A stretch of 64,000 nt of DNA, from NCBI GenBank assembly GCA_030157785.1, contig JAOAUC010000019.1, positions 1 through 64,000 on the forward strand. Reading direction: 5' to 3'. The notes beneath the pieces are model-generated. The model was not told where the DNA came from. It worked only from the letters and a program-made list of their open reading frames with translations, and did not search any database. The stretch is from Zoogloea oleivorans. Lineage in GTDB: Bacteria; Pseudomonadota; Gammaproteobacteria; Burkholderiales; Rhodocyclaceae. Numbering within the stretch: the first letter of the stretch is position 1; each line of letters begins with the position of its first letter. The position numbers and the translations under genes were made by a program. Shown piece by piece: positions 63,861 through 64,000 of the stretch.

Positions 63861-63863
63861 CTT

Positions 63864-64000
63864 ATGAACCTGAGTGAGTTCTGCGTGCGCAAGAGCATTG
63901 AACTTGATGCGCTTCTCATGGAAATAAAGAACGAATTTTCACCAGAATTAGTTGTGATAGGGGGTTCGCTTGCCGAAGGATTCGGCAACGCGACCTCTGA
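63864..64000 (+). CDS. Partial nucleotidyltransferase-fold (minimal NTase) protein, truncated by window end
   Basis: MNLSEFCVRKSIELDALLMEIKNEFSPELVVIGGSLAEGFGNATS + GA (D/E); GGSxAxGxGxxTS[D] NTase signature; not in the supplied ORF track. Confidence 0.6.
   Translation, partial: MNLSEFCVRKSIELDALLMEIKNEFSPELVVIGGSLAEGFGNATS

Overview
The window is a GC-rich stretch of a proteobacterial chromosome, probably betaproteobacterial and Rhodocyclales-like; that placement is inferred from gene content and was not tested. Most of it is core genome: dnaB, rplI-rpsR-priB-rpsF, tRNA-Ser(GGA), acs, argJ, the complete dcw division/cell-wall cluster (mraZ to ftsZ-lpxC), secA, rnpB, dsbC, mltA and yacG. Four regions look accessory or less understood. 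(1) 3.2-15.0 kb: a VC_2705-type Na+/solute symporter, DUF4212, a CBS-DUF294 nucleotidyltransferase-like protein, a membrane pseudo-histidine-kinase fused to a DEDDh exonuclease, a single-domain response regulator, an SLC5-type sensor kinase (CrbS/CbrA-like), a small membrane ORF and acs. (2) 15.3-23.3 kb: a six-gene, translationally coupled MSHA/T2SS-like operon with no pilin in view. (3) 24.7-30.9 kb: paired FtsX-type permeases without an ATPase, a nitroreductase-like protein, a PEP-CTERM protein and an HDOD-GAF protein. (4) 61.3-64.0 kb: a lower-GC accessory end with a Phd-type antitoxin, a toxin remnant cut off at the end of a dead IS3-family element (TIRs readable), a TPR-like protein, and the start of a nucleotidyltransferase-fold gene truncated by the window. 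The best candidates for an undescribed system are the pseudokinase-exonuclease signalling cluster (3.2-15 kb) and the TPR/nucleotidyltransferase pair at the right edge.
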